A stretch of 64,000 nt of DNA from Pseudarthrobacter phenanthrenivorans. GTDB taxonomy: Bacteria; Actinomycetota; Actinomycetes; Actinomycetales; Micrococcaceae. The notes beneath the pieces are model-generated. The model was not told the origin of the DNA and did no database searches. It saw only the letters and a program-made list of their open reading frames with translations. Below, one piece after another: positions 25,830 through 33,971 of the stretch. The first letter of the stretch is position 1. Every line of letters starts with the position of its first letter. The stretch lies in assembly GCF_000813845.1 (NCBI RefSeq), contig NZ_JWTB01000016.1, forward strand, positions 1 through 64,000, in the 5' to 3' direction. Position numbers and translations under genes: made by a program.

Positions 25830-27137
25830 CTACTTGACCCCGCTGGCAATGCCCTTTCTCCCCCTCTTCCGGCGTGCCCGCTGCGGCCGGCCGGAAAGCA
25901 AAAGGACCGCCACGGAGAAACAGGCGGTGCCGGCCGCCAGCAGTCCCAGCGACAGTCCGTTCAGCGCTGCGTCCGCCACGGGGATGAAGACCACCACGAC
26001 GGCGGCCCCCGCCACGGCGGGCCGGCAGCGGACGGCGCGCATCGCCGTCGTCCGTTCCTCCAGCCTGCCAAAGGCTGCCGCCACCGGCAGGAGCAGGAGG
26101 ACCAGCGCGAGGACCACAAGGGGCCGCGACCACCACCATTCAGCGGTGCCGGAGCCCGGCTTGGGAACCGGTGCCAGGAGCAGCAGCCCGGACATGGCGC
26201 CCAGCAGGGGCAGGTGCCACAGGTACACTGTCAGGGACCGGGCACCGGCAAGTGCCAGGAGCCGGCCGATCCATGGGATCCCGGCGAGCGGAGCCAGGAC
26301 CGGCCGCCCCAGTTCCATCACCGCCAGCTGGGCAATGCCCAGGATCACCAGGGTCAGGTTGGGCGGGTTGAGGTTGACCAGCATGTTTCCCCGGTACAGG
26401 CCCAGTCCGGTCACCAGCCCCAGCAGCAGGTTGGCGGCCACAGCGATGCCCAGCAGGCCGGAGCGGGAAAGGCCGGAAAAGTAGCCGTCCGCGGCCAGGA
26501 ACCCCAGTTGCTGCACGGCGCACCACACGAACACCAGGTTCGCGTTGGCGAGGTCCGGGAGGGCGCCGCGCAGGCAGTCCACCGCAACCACCAGGGCCGT
26601 GAGCACGCCAAGGACCAGCCAGGGAGCGCGTGCATGGAGCGCCGCCAGGACGGGAATGTTCAATTGCGCCGCGAGGTAGGCGGCGAGGAACCACAACGGC
26701 ATGCCCGCCCCGGTGGCCATGAGCTGGACTACCTGTGGGTCCACACCCAGCACGGCCGCCACGGAGAGACCCGCCACCATCGCTGCCAGCAGGGCCGTGG
26801 CCGGGCGGACCAGGCGGAGGAGGCGCGCCCTGATGAACTGCGCGGCCGTCCCGCCGCCCGCCTTAAGCCGCCGCCAGGACTGCAGGCCGGTGATGCCGCC
26901 GGTGACGAAGAACAGCGGCATGACCATGAAGATCCAGATGATGGGTTCGAACCAGTCCTGCAGGGCGAGGGTGTTCTCCGTCGTCACGGTCCCGTCGGGA
27001 TGCAGGACCGGGCTGACCATCATGGAGTGGCCCACCACCACCAGAACCAGGCAGATGAAGCGGACAAGGTCGATGGCCGGATCGCGGCGTGCCGCGTCCG
27101 CCCCGGTTCCTGTCCCCCGCGCGCTGATGTCCGGCAT
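25830..27137 (-). CDS. Membrane acyltransferase, acyltransferase_3 family
   Basis: 435 aa with about ten to eleven hydrophobic helices. The family signature is in the first helix, RDPAIDLVRFICLVLVVVGHS, with the conserved Arg and catalytic His, followed by WIFMVMPLFFVTGG. Members O-acylate sugars or surface polymers at the membrane. The C-terminus is strongly basic (RPQRARRKRGRKG). Neighbours give no hint of the acceptor. It probably shares a transcript with the GNAT gene downstream. Confidence 0.88.
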   Translation of the reverse strand: MPDISARGTGTGADAARRDPAIDLVRFICLVLVVVGHSMMVSPVLHPDGTVTTENTLALQDWFEPIIWIFMVMPLFFVTGGITGLQSWRRLKAGGGTAAQFIRARLLRLVRPATALLAAMVAGLSVAAVLGVDPQVVQLMATGAGMPLWFLAAYLAAQLNIPVLAALHARAPWLVLGVLTALVVAVDCLRGALPDLANANLVFVWCAVQQLGFLAADGYFSGLSRSGLLGIAVAANLLLGLVTGLGLYRGNMLVNLNPPNLTLVILGIAQLAVMELGRPVLAPLAGIPWIGRLLALAGARSLTVYLWHLPLLGAMSGLLLLAPVPKPGSGTAEWWWSRPLVVLALVLLLLPVAAAFGRLEERTTAMRAVRCRPAVAGAAVVVVFIPVADAALNGLSLGLLAAGTACFSVAVLLLSGRPQRARRKRGRKGIASGVK

Positions 27138-27225
27138 GGGTGGACCTATAACGGCCTGGCGTCGTCCACAGCACCATTGTGCCCCGGGGCTCCCGCGGTT
27201 TTAAGGACTTACGTCCCTTCTGCCC

Positions 27226-27630
27226 TTACAGGAGCACTGCCGGGAGTCCCAGTACGACGGCGAGCAGCGGCATGGTGCCCTGCGTTGCGGCGGCGCGCAG
27301 GTACTTTCGCCCGGTCAGGGCCAGGACGGCGGCAGCCAGCAGCATGGAGCCGCAGCAGCTGAAGATGAGCGTCCAGCCTGCCACGTCCTGCCACGTGCCC
27401 GCACCGCGGAGGGCCACGAGTCCCACGCCGGTGAAGGCACCGACGGCCAGGAAGAGGTTGTAGAAGCCCTGGTTGAACGCCAGTGGCCTGGTGGTCTCGG
27501 CATCCGATTGGGAGGCGACCCCGAAGCGCTTCCACGTAGCCGGCCGCGTCCAGGTAACCGACTCCATGGTGAAGATGAAGACGTGCAGCGCGGCGGCGAG
27601 GAAGGCAAAAAGAAGGGAGGCCAGGATCAT
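27226..27630 (-). CDS. DUF1304 membrane protein
   Basis: 134 aa with four predicted membrane helices. The family pattern is visible: an N-terminal helix with HVFIFTMESVTW, the FNQGFYNLFLAVGA segment and SCCGSMLLAAAVLAL. Function unknown. The start ATG 27630 lies inside the first copy of a duplicated hairpin sequence (27616-27648), so its 5' end would be structured. About 120 bp separates it from the upstream aldolase end. Confidence 0.88.
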   Translation of the reverse strand: MILASLLFAFLAAALHVFIFTMESVTWTRPATWKRFGVASQSDAETTRPLAFNQGFYNLFLAVGAFTGVGLVALRGAGTWQDVAGWTLIFSCCGSMLLAAAVLALTGRKYLRAAATQGTMPLLAVVLGLPAVLL

Positions 27631-27648
27631 TGCTTGATCCTAGCCTCC
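27616..27648. repeat. Hairpin repeat, copy 1 (overlaps DUF1304 start)
   Basis: GGAGGCCAGGATCA (27616-27629) pairs with TTGATCCTAGCCTCC (27634-27648) with one mismatch and a 4-base loop. A second copy lies 79 bp to the right. It spans the DUF1304 start codon, and may end transcription from the aldolase operon or hinder translation of DUF1304. Confidence 0.7.
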
Positions 27649-27694
27649 AGTGGAAACCTTCATACCCCTGGCAGGCAGCCCGAAGTGAAAAGGA

Positions 27695-27728
27695 GGAGGC
27701 CAGGACCGGCTGCTTGATCCTGGCCTCC
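27695..27728. repeat. Hairpin repeat, copy 2 (aldolase operon end)
   Basis: GGAGGCCAGGA (27695-27705) pairs with TCCTGGCCTCC (27718-27728) around a 12-base loop. The right arm with its leading TGCTTGA is nearly identical to copy 1. It lies 24 bp past the aldolase stop and so is a plausible terminator for the acid-sugar operon. Confidence 0.65.
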
Positions 27729-27752
27729 CGTTCGTGGAAATTTCCGTTCCCG

Positions 27753-28616
27753 CTACCGCGCCAACGTTTCCAGGGTGGCGGCGGCAAAATCCTTCGCCGA
27801 CGTGTTCCACCGCGCCAGCAGGCCCTGCAGGTTCTCACCGTCGGCACGGTGGGCGGGCAGCTGGTCCTGGAGGGTGGCCAGCACGCCGGTCCGCAGCTCG
27901 GTGTTGAAGTTGACCTTGCCGACGTTCATGGCTGCGGCCTTGACCAGCTCTTCCGCGGGGATTCCGGAGGCGCCGTGCAGGACCAGGGGAACGTGGATCC
28001 GGGCAGCGATGTCCTGCAGCACGTCCCAGCGCAGCCGCGGTTCGCCCTTGTACTTGCCGTGGACGTTGCCTACCGCGACGGCGAGAAGCTGGGCACCGGT
28101 GCGGGACACGAAGTCCTCCACCTGCGCGGAGTCGGTCAATCCTGCCACGTCCGCGCCGGACTGGCCGGCCAGCTGGTCGGCGGAGAACGCGCGGTCCTCG
28201 TCCCCTGCCAGGCCACCGAGTTCGGCCTCGAGGACCACGTCGGGTCCCAGGAGAGCGCGGGCGCCCTGGACCAGGGCGATGTTGTCCCCGTACGGGAGGG
28301 CGGAACCGTCGGCCAGGACGGAATCCGCGCCTGCCTCGACGGCGGCGGCCATGACGCCGAGGTCGGATGCATGGTCGAGCTGCACCGCCACGGGCACGGC
28401 GGCGGCGTCGGCCAGGCCGCGCAGCGCCGAAAGGAGCCGCAGCCCGTTGGCGGTGGCGGCGGTCTTGGGCGCCACCAGCAGGATCACGCCCCTGCCGGAT
28501 TCTTCGGCGGCACCCACCACGGCCAGCGCAGTGGTGAAGTCGTAGCAGGTGAAGGCCGGGACGGCGGAACCCTGCTGCAGGGCGGAGGTGACCAGGTGGT
28601 CCAGGCGGGTTCTCAT
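27753..28616 (-). CDS. Class II (zinc) ketose-bisphosphate-type aldolase
   Basis: 287 aa, the length of GatY/KbaY/Fba-type aldolases. Zinc ligands are visible in QLDHASD, VGNVHGKYKGEP and VLHGASGIP, and the phosphate-binding GKVNFNTELR is present. In this operon it would cleave a phosphorylated keto-acid or ketose made by the upstream kinase, giving dihydroxyacetone phosphate or a C2/C3 aldehyde. This is not the AraD-like OtnC that usually ends tetronate pathways. It overlaps the permease stop by one base (TGATG). The exact substrate is unknown. Confidence 0.88.
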   Translation of the reverse strand: MRTRLDHLVTSALQQGSAVPAFTCYDFTTALAVVGAAEESGRGVILLVAPKTAATANGLRLLSALRGLADAAAVPVAVQLDHASDLGVMAAAVEAGADSVLADGSALPYGDNIALVQGARALLGPDVVLEAELGGLAGDEDRAFSADQLAGQSGADVAGLTDSAQVEDFVSRTGAQLLAVAVGNVHGKYKGEPRLRWDVLQDIAARIHVPLVLHGASGIPAEELVKAAAMNVGKVNFNTELRTGVLATLQDQLPAHRADGENLQGLLARWNTSAKDFAAATLETLAR

Positions 28617-30082
28617 CAGGCGCCCAGTCCTCCCACCAGGATCCAGGCCACAAAGGTCAGTGCGAAGCCGGCAAGGCCCAGGATGGTGGTCAGGACGGTC
28701 CAGGTCTTCAGGCCGTCGGAGACGGTAAGGCCGTAGTAGCGGACCACAACCCAGAAGCCGGCGTCCGTCACGTGGGACAGGCCCAGGGCACCGAAGCCGA
28801 TGGCGATGACGATCACGGCGATCTGGGCGGGGCTGTAGCCGCCGCCGCTGACCGCTGCGGACAGCAGGCCGGTGGTGGTCACGATGGCCACGGTGGCCGA
28901 ACCCTGGGCGGCACGGAGCGCCAGCGAAATGATGAAGCCGAGCAGCAGCAGCGGCACGCCGAGCGTGTCCAGGGTCTTGGAAAGTGCGCCGCCGATGCCG
29001 GAAACCTGCAGGACGTTGCCGAACACGCCGCCGGCGGCCACCACCATCAGGATGGAGGCGATGGGAGGGAGCGACCCTTCGAAGATCTCACCGGTCTCCT
29101 TGAAGGACCAGCCGCGGCGGACGGCCAGCAGGAAGAAGGACAGGGCCACGGCCACCAGCAGGGCAAGGAACGGGTTGCCGACGAAGGCTGCCAGGCCGTA
29201 CAGCGGGTCAGTCTTGGGGAGGATGAGGGTACCGGCGGTGCCGAGGAGGATCTGCACGATCGGGGCGGCGATCAGGAAGATGATCAGGCCGGGCCGGGGA
29301 GGCGCGATGGCGGCGGCACCCGGTCCGTCGTGGCCCACCTTAACCAGCGAGTCGGAGCCGAACTCCTCCACCTGGGTCTTCACGGCGGGCAACAGCTCGT
29401 AGTCCTTGCGGTTCATGATGGACGCCACCCAGTAGGACAGGAAGCCCAGCGGGATGCAGATGAGCAGCGAGATCAGGGCGATCAGTCCAATGTCCGCGCC
29501 CAGCACGCCGGCGCCGGCAACGATGCCCGGGTGCGGGGGAACTGCCACGTGGATGGCGAGCATGATGCCGGCCATGGGGAGGCCGAACTTCACGGGGTGG
29601 ACCTTGGCGATCTTGGCGAAGGCGTACACGATGGGCACCAGCACGATGATGCCCACTTCGAAGAAGACGGGGATGGCCACCAGAAAGCCGACGGCGGTCA
29701 GCGCCACGGCCACGCGGCGGGCGCCGAGCTTGCGGGTGAAGTGGTCGGCCAGGGACTGGACGCCGCCGGAGACCTCGATCATTCGGCCCAGCACGGCGCC
29801 GAGCGCAATGAGGATGGCCACCTTGCCCATGGTGCTGCCCACGCCGCCGGACACCACGGTGAAGATGTCCTGCAGCGGGATGGTTGCCGCCACGGCCACC
29901 AGGATGCTCACTGTCAGCAGGGCCACGAAGGCCTGGATCTTGAAGCGGATGATCATGACCAGCAACACGGCGATGCCGACCGCTGCGATGGTGAGGAGCA
30001 GGGGGGTGCCAAGCTCCACGGCGGGCTTGATGGCCGGGGCGTCGGCCGCCCGCTGTATCAGCGGACTCATCAGGTGGTTCAC
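28616..30082 (-). CDS. GntP-family gluconate/acid-sugar:H+ symporter
   Basis: 488 aa, about 12-14 hydrophobic helices. GntP features include the LGAVLGRMIEVSGGVQSLADHF segment, GIMLAIHVAVPPHPGIVAGAG and a C-terminal GFGALGLSHVTDAGFWVV. Members import gluconate, glycerate, tetronates or related sugar acids. Start GTG 30082 with AAAGGAG seven bases upstream is convincing; ATG 30070 is internal. It is the third gene of the acid-sugar operon, 153 bp after the dehydrogenase. Confidence 0.92.
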   Translation of the reverse strand: MNHLMSPLIQRAADAPAIKPAVELGTPLLLTIAAVGIAVLLVMIIRFKIQAFVALLTVSILVAVAATIPLQDIFTVVSGGVGSTMGKVAILIALGAVLGRMIEVSGGVQSLADHFTRKLGARRVAVALTAVGFLVAIPVFFEVGIIVLVPIVYAFAKIAKVHPVKFGLPMAGIMLAIHVAVPPHPGIVAGAGVLGADIGLIALISLLICIPLGFLSYWVASIMNRKDYELLPAVKTQVEEFGSDSLVKVGHDGPGAAAIAPPRPGLIIFLIAAPIVQILLGTAGTLILPKTDPLYGLAAFVGNPFLALLVAVALSFFLLAVRRGWSFKETGEIFEGSLPPIASILMVVAAGGVFGNVLQVSGIGGALSKTLDTLGVPLLLLGFIISLALRAAQGSATVAIVTTTGLLSAAVSGGGYSPAQIAVIVIAIGFGALGLSHVTDAGFWVVVRYYGLTVSDGLKTWTVLTTILGLAGFALTFVAWILVGGLGA

Positions 30083-30235
30083 GGAATGTCTCCTTTGACG
30101 TGCCGGTCTGGGCGCAGACGGGCAGCAGGTCTTACGGCGGGGATGACACGCTGCGGGGCGGTGCCGGCAACGCTGGGAGGTACGACGACGGCGGAGGGGG
30201 GACCGCCGTCGTCGTACCGGTGGGGGGAAAGACGC

Positions 30236-31135
30236 TTACTTGGTGCGCTTGGACGGCGCGACCACTTTGATGACCGCGGAGTCGTCGGCTGCGGCGAGGC
30301 CTTGGGCCTGGCCCAGCAGGTAGAGCTGCTCGGCGGCGGCGGCCACGGGGGCTGCCAGGCCGGCGGCACGGGTGGCCTTGCCCACGATGCCCATGTCCTT
30401 GACGAAGATGTCCAGCCTGGACAGGACCTCGGCGCCCTCTTCGTTGTAGGCCTCCAGGATGCGGGGGCCGCGGTTGGAGAGCATGAAGGAACCCGCCGCG
30501 CCTGCCTCCAGCGCGGCGAGGGTCTTGGCCTGGTCCAGCCCCAGGGCGTCGGCCAGGGCCAGGGCCTCAGCGGCGGCCGCGATGTGGACGCCGCACAGGA
30601 GCTGGTTGACCGTTTTCAGGGCCTGGCCGTCGCCGGGGTTGTCGCCCACCACGGTCAGGGTGGAGGCCAGCAGGTCCAGGGCGGGCGCTGCCTTTTCGCG
30701 GGCTTCGGGGGAAGCGCCAACGACGATCAGCAGGTCGCCTTCGCCGGCACGCTTGGGTCCGCCGGAGAGGGGCGCGTCCACCAGGTCCACGCCGTATTCG
30801 GCCAGCTTGGCGACGGTGGCGGGAATGGCGTCCGTGCCAACGGTGCTGCCGAGGATGACGACAGCACCTGGCTCGAGGACCGGGGCCACGCCGTTTTCGC
30901 CGAAGAGGACGTCGTTGAGCTGTTCGCCGTTGCGGACGGCCAGGAGCACGGCGTCGGCTCCCTTGGCGGCTTCGCGGGCCGTGCTGAAGGTGGCGATGCC
31001 GGCTTCCCGGGCAAGTTCCAGGCGGGGTTCGGCGATGTCGAAGCCGTGGACGGTGAGCTGCGAGGCCAGGCGGGTGGCCATGGGCAGGCCCATGGCGCCA
31101 AGGCCCAAAACGGTGACGGTGTAGTTGCTGGTCAT
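30236..31135 (-). CDS. NAD(P)-dependent 3-hydroxyacid dehydrogenase (LtnD/GarR-like)
   Basis: 299 aa beta-hydroxyacid dehydrogenase. The Rossmann loop is VLGLGAMGLPMATRL (residues 8-22), the substrate motif DAPLSGGPKRAGEGDL follows, and the catalytic lysine is in KTVNQLL. In clusters with DUF1537 kinases, relatives oxidise L-threonate or D-erythronate at C2 or C3 to the keto acid. Tartronate semialdehyde reductases share these motifs, so the direction is inferred from context. Start ATG 31135 has GGAGA six bases upstream; it lies 34 bp after the kinase. Confidence 0.9.
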   Translation of the reverse strand: MTSNYTVTVLGLGAMGLPMATRLASQLTVHGFDIAEPRLELAREAGIATFSTAREAAKGADAVLLAVRNGEQLNDVLFGENGVAPVLEPGAVVILGSTVGTDAIPATVAKLAEYGVDLVDAPLSGGPKRAGEGDLLIVVGASPEAREKAAPALDLLASTLTVVGDNPGDGQALKTVNQLLCGVHIAAAAEALALADALGLDQAKTLAALEAGAAGSFMLSNRGPRILEAYNEEGAEVLSRLDIFVKDMGIVGKATRAAGLAAPVAAAAEQLYLLGQAQGLAAADDSAVIKVVAPSKRTK

Positions 31136-31169
31136 GGTGTTCTCCGTTGAATTCTTGCGGTGGGACGGA

Positions 31170-32678
31170 TCAGAAAGTGTTGCTGAGCTTGCGGGTGACC
31201 TGGGCCAGGGAGTCGTCGTCGCCCACGTTGCCGGCGAAGACGATGTAGGGGATGCCCTTGGCGGGGCCGTCCACCGGCTCCCAGAGGCTGACGATGCCCG
31301 GGAGCATGGGGCCGCGGACAATGGCGTGGCGGATTTCCAGGCCGTGGGCTGCAACATCCGAGGACGTGATGCCGCCCTTGGCGATGACGAACCGCGGCGG
31401 GAAGGTCTTCAGGGTCCGGTTGACCACGTCCACGACGGCGGCGGACACGGTCCGCGCGATCCGCAGGCTTTCGGCGGGATCGTCGGTCTTGATAAGCAGG
31501 CGGCTGGTGTGCACGATGACGTCGCCCGAGCGGAGGGCCTCGACGACGGCATCCACGGTCCGGTCCAGGTGCCCAGCCGCCGTGGCGCCGTCGCCGAGGA
31601 GCTTTTCGACGTCGATCTCGATGATCCGCGCCGAGCGGTGTTCCGCGGTGAGGACATTGAGCTGCCGGGTGGTGAGGCCGACGTGCGAGCCCACCACGAT
31701 CAGGCCGCCGGCTTCGGAGGGGGTATTGCCCGCGTAGGCTTCCTCTGCGGTCAGCGCGGTGCGGATTTCCTGGCCGATCCGGCCCCGGACGAACGGCGGG
31801 CCCACGCGGTAGAGGAGCTTCTTGCCGCGGCGTTCGGCTTCTTCAAGGCCCAATGCCAGGGCCCGGAAGTCGTTCTCGGTGACGATGTCCGCCACGATCG
31901 GCGTGGAGTCGGTGGCCGGTTCGATGGCGTCCGCGATGGCCTTGGCGGAGATCGCGGGGTCCTGGGCGGCCGCGCCGGCGCGGATGATGTTCAGGTCCAG
32001 GACGATGACGGCGTCGGCGGGGAACCGGCCCTGTGACTTTTCGGCGACGTAGTCGGCCATGACGGAGGTGCTGAAGCCAAAGGTGGCGTCCTTGGCGAAC
32101 TCGGTTTCGGCGACGGGGACCAGGGTGCCCTTTGCGTCACCGGTGCCGCGCATGTAGTGGACGCCGCCGATGGTGAGGCGGCCGGCGTCGGGGAATGCCG
32201 GCACCAGGACAACGCCGTCGGTCTTTTCACCGCTGACCTCTGCAACCGTGGCGGCGATGACGTCCGGTTCCAAAGGGTAATGGCCGCGGAGCGTGGAGTC
32301 GCTGCGGCTCACGAATCCGAGCCGCAGGCTGGAACCGGCACTGTTACCGGCGGCACCGGTTGAGCCTGCGGCGGCCAAGGCATTCCGGACCACTTCCTCA
32401 TTGCGGGCCGCGGCTTCCGCGGGATCCAGGCTGCGGGTGTTGGTGAGGACGTAAACCGCGGGCTTGCCCTGGGCGAAGGCCCACGCGAAATCCTGCACGT
32501 CCCACCGGGTGAGCACGGGCAGGTCGGCCACGGACTGCGTGCCGGTGGGGTCGTCGTCCAGGACCACCAGGACGCGGGGAACGTCGGCGGTGGAAGCGGC
32601 CAGCGCGCCGGCAACCAGCCCGGCCGGGATCTCGAGGTCCGCCGGGTAGGCGGCCAGAACGTCTGCTTCATGCGTCAC
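31170..32678 (-). CDS. Four-carbon acid sugar kinase family protein (DUF1537/OtnK-DtnK-like)
   Basis: 502 aa. The N-terminal sugar-binding domain starts VLVVLDDDPTGTQSVADLPVL and includes SRSDSTLRGHYPLEPD; the C-terminal nucleotide-binding domain holds HTSRLL, VIAKGGITSSDVAAHGLE and the final FAGNVGDDDSL. Family members phosphorylate 3-oxo-tetronates or D-threonate/D-erythronate at the terminal hydroxyl. Start GTG 32678 has GGAG eight bases upstream; the frame stays open further but that would run through the operator. First gene of the operon, divergent from the GntR gene. Confidence 0.9.
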   Translation of the reverse strand: MTHEADVLAAYPADLEIPAGLVAGALAASTADVPRVLVVLDDDPTGTQSVADLPVLTRWDVQDFAWAFAQGKPAVYVLTNTRSLDPAEAAARNEEVVRNALAAAGSTGAAGNSAGSSLRLGFVSRSDSTLRGHYPLEPDVIAATVAEVSGEKTDGVVLVPAFPDAGRLTIGGVHYMRGTGDAKGTLVPVAETEFAKDATFGFSTSVMADYVAEKSQGRFPADAVIVLDLNIIRAGAAAQDPAISAKAIADAIEPATDSTPIVADIVTENDFRALALGLEEAERRGKKLLYRVGPPFVRGRIGQEIRTALTAEEAYAGNTPSEAGGLIVVGSHVGLTTRQLNVLTAEHRSARIIEIDVEKLLGDGATAAGHLDRTVDAVVEALRSGDVIVHTSRLLIKTDDPAESLRIARTVSAAVVDVVNRTLKTFPPRFVIAKGGITSSDVAAHGLEIRHAIVRGPMLPGIVSLWEPVDGPAKGIPYIVFAGNVGDDDSLAQVTRKLSNTF

Positions 32679-32735
32679 AGTGCACTCCGTTGTGTTTCGA
32701 TCCGGGCTTGCGGATCCTGGTGTAAAGGTAACTGT

Positions 32736-32752
32736 AAGATGTCTGACATCTT
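32736..32752. promoter_or_regulatory. GntR/FadR-type operator 1
   Basis: AAGATGTC-T-GACATCTT is a perfect 17-bp palindrome (8-bp arms around one base), 58 bp before the kinase start. Its core TGTCTGACA recurs at 32801-32809. Such TnGTCnnACnA cores are typical of FadR-subfamily GntR repressors, and the adjacent gene encodes one. Confidence 0.75.
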
Positions 32753-32799
32753 GCATTTGAAGTTAGTGTGGCACACGGCATACGGACGCGCAAGTACAC

Positions 32800-32810
32800 T
32801 TGTCTGACAT
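32800..32810. promoter_or_regulatory. GntR/FadR-type operator 2
   Basis: TTGTC-T-GACAT holds the same TGTCTGACA core as the 32736 site, centred 61 bp away and about 48 bp before the regulator's ATG. The pair would let one protein control both divergent promoters, perhaps by looping over roughly six helical turns. Confidence 0.65.
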
Positions 32811-32852
32811 ATCCGCCGCGCTGGTGCCGCGGGAGCAGGAATCGGGGGCACA

Positions 32853-33557
32853 ATGGCAAGGAAGTCACTGGTAGGCGTAGTGGCCGACGAGTTGCTGGAC
32901 CGCATCATCGAAGGCGAGTTCCCGCCCGGCTCCACCGTCCCCGGGGAGCATGAACTGAGCGCCCGCCATGAGGTGAGCCGCATGACGGTCCGTGAAGCCA
33001 TGAAGACGCTGCAGGCCCAGCGCATCCTGAGTGTGGAACGCGGCAGGGGAACGTTCGTCAACCCCCTCAGCCGATGGGCCTCACTGGAAGCCGTACTGCG
33101 CGCGGCATCCGAGGGGAAGAACGACGCGGACGCCTCCATCCAGCTGATCGAACTGCGGCGCATGCTCGAAACCGGCGCCTGCGAGCTCGCCGCCGGACGG
33201 ATCGCGGAGGAGGACATCACTGCGCTCTTCAACTACATTTCCGCGATGAAGGCGGCCCACAGCATCAACGACGTCGCAGCCTTCGTGGAGGCGGACCTCG
33301 CCTTTCACGATGTCATCCTGCACGCCTCGGGGAATGTTTTCGTGTCAGTCCTTTTTGAACCGCTGCACCGCGTGCTGGAGAAGCGCAGGACCGAAACCTC
33401 CGCCGTCCCGGCCATCCAGGAGCACGCCATCGGCCACCACCAGAACATCGCCGAGGCCCTGGAATCCCGCGATGCAGGCCGGGCGCGAGAGGCCATGGAC
33501 GCCCACATGCAGCAAACCCTGGACGACCTGAAGCAACTGGTGCTCGAGGCCAAATAG
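32853..33557 (+). CDS. GntR-family regulator, FadR subfamily
   Basis: 234 aa. The winged helix is at about residues 5-72 (VADELLDRIIEGEFPPGSTVPGEHELSARHEVSRMTVREAMKTLQ, GRGTFVNP). The all-helical FCD effector domain follows, with metal-ligand-like residues in ELRRMLETGACELA, ADLAFHDVILHASGN and HHQNIAEAL. It probably represses the divergent acid-sugar operon and itself, released by the substrate or an intermediate. The two palindromes in the gap fit this. No good ribosome binding site other than GGGGG near -8. Confidence 0.92.
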   Translation: MARKSLVGVVADELLDRIIEGEFPPGSTVPGEHELSARHEVSRMTVREAMKTLQAQRILSVERGRGTFVNPLSRWASLEAVLRAASEGKNDADASIQLIELRRMLETGACELAAGRIAEEDITALFNYISAMKAAHSINDVAAFVEADLAFHDVILHASGNVFVSVLFEPLHRVLEKRRTETSAVPAIQEHAIGHHQNIAEALESRDAGRAREAMDAHMQQTLDDLKQLVLEAK

Positions 33558-33684
33558 CCCGCTCCCCCGCCGGTTTCTACTGCTGCGCCTAATTGCCGCA
33601 GCCCCCTGTTCAACCCTCCCGGACTCCTACTAGGCTTCAGGAACGGCCCGCAACCGGGAGCATCGATGATCACGAGGAGCGAAG

Positions 33685-33897
33685 TTGTCCAACCACACGT
33701 ACAGCATTTCTGAAATTGTCGGCACCTCCACCCAGGGCGTGGACGACGCCGTCCGCAACGGCATTGCCAAGGCATCGCAGACCCTGCGGAACCTCGACTG
33801 GTTCGAGGTGAAAGAGGTCCGCGGCCACCTGGAGGACGGCAAGATCGCGGACTGGCAGGTCACCATCAAGATCGGCTTCCGGCTGGAAGACCACTGA
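33685..33897 (+). CDS. Dodecin family flavin-binding protein
   Basis: 70 aa, the normal length. HTYSISEIVGTSTQGVDDAVRNGIAKASQTL and the DWFEVKEVRGHLEDGKIADWQVTIKIGFRLED strand set match dodecin; the Trp of DWFEV is the residue that sandwiches flavin dimers. The dodecamer stores riboflavin or FMN in the cytoplasm. It starts with TTG 33685, preceded by GAGGAG at eight bases; no ATG or GTG alternative exists nearby. Monocistronic, closed by a hairpin. Confidence 0.92.
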   Translation: MSNHTYSISEIVGTSTQGVDDAVRNGIAKASQTLRNLDWFEVKEVRGHLEDGKIADWQVTIKIGFRLEDH

Positions 33898-33916
33898 CTC
33901 AACGGCTTTAAACGCC

Positions 33917-33952
33917 GGAGAGGCCGTGAAGCTTTTGCTTCACGGCCTCTCC
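33917..33952 (+). terminator. Hairpin terminator between dodecin and the convergent small gene
   Basis: A 16-bp perfect stem (GGAGAGGCCGTGAAGC at 33917-33932 with 33937-33952) and TTTT loop. There is no downstream T-run on the plus strand. It sits 20 bp before the stop of the opposite gene and may work in both directions. Confidence 0.8.
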
Positions 33953-33971
33953 GTGCTTAACGGGATGTGCG

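Noticed and set aside
25740..27362. A 540-codon plus-strand frame opposite the acyltransferase
   Set aside because: No recognisable fold and biased composition; the minus-strand acyltransferase has a clear family signature and membrane helices.
28772..31150. A 792-codon plus-strand open frame across the permease and dehydrogenase genes
   Set aside because: Highly repetitive His/Gly/Asp/Gln composition, antisense to the GntP and dehydrogenase genes that have clear motifs and ribosome binding sites.
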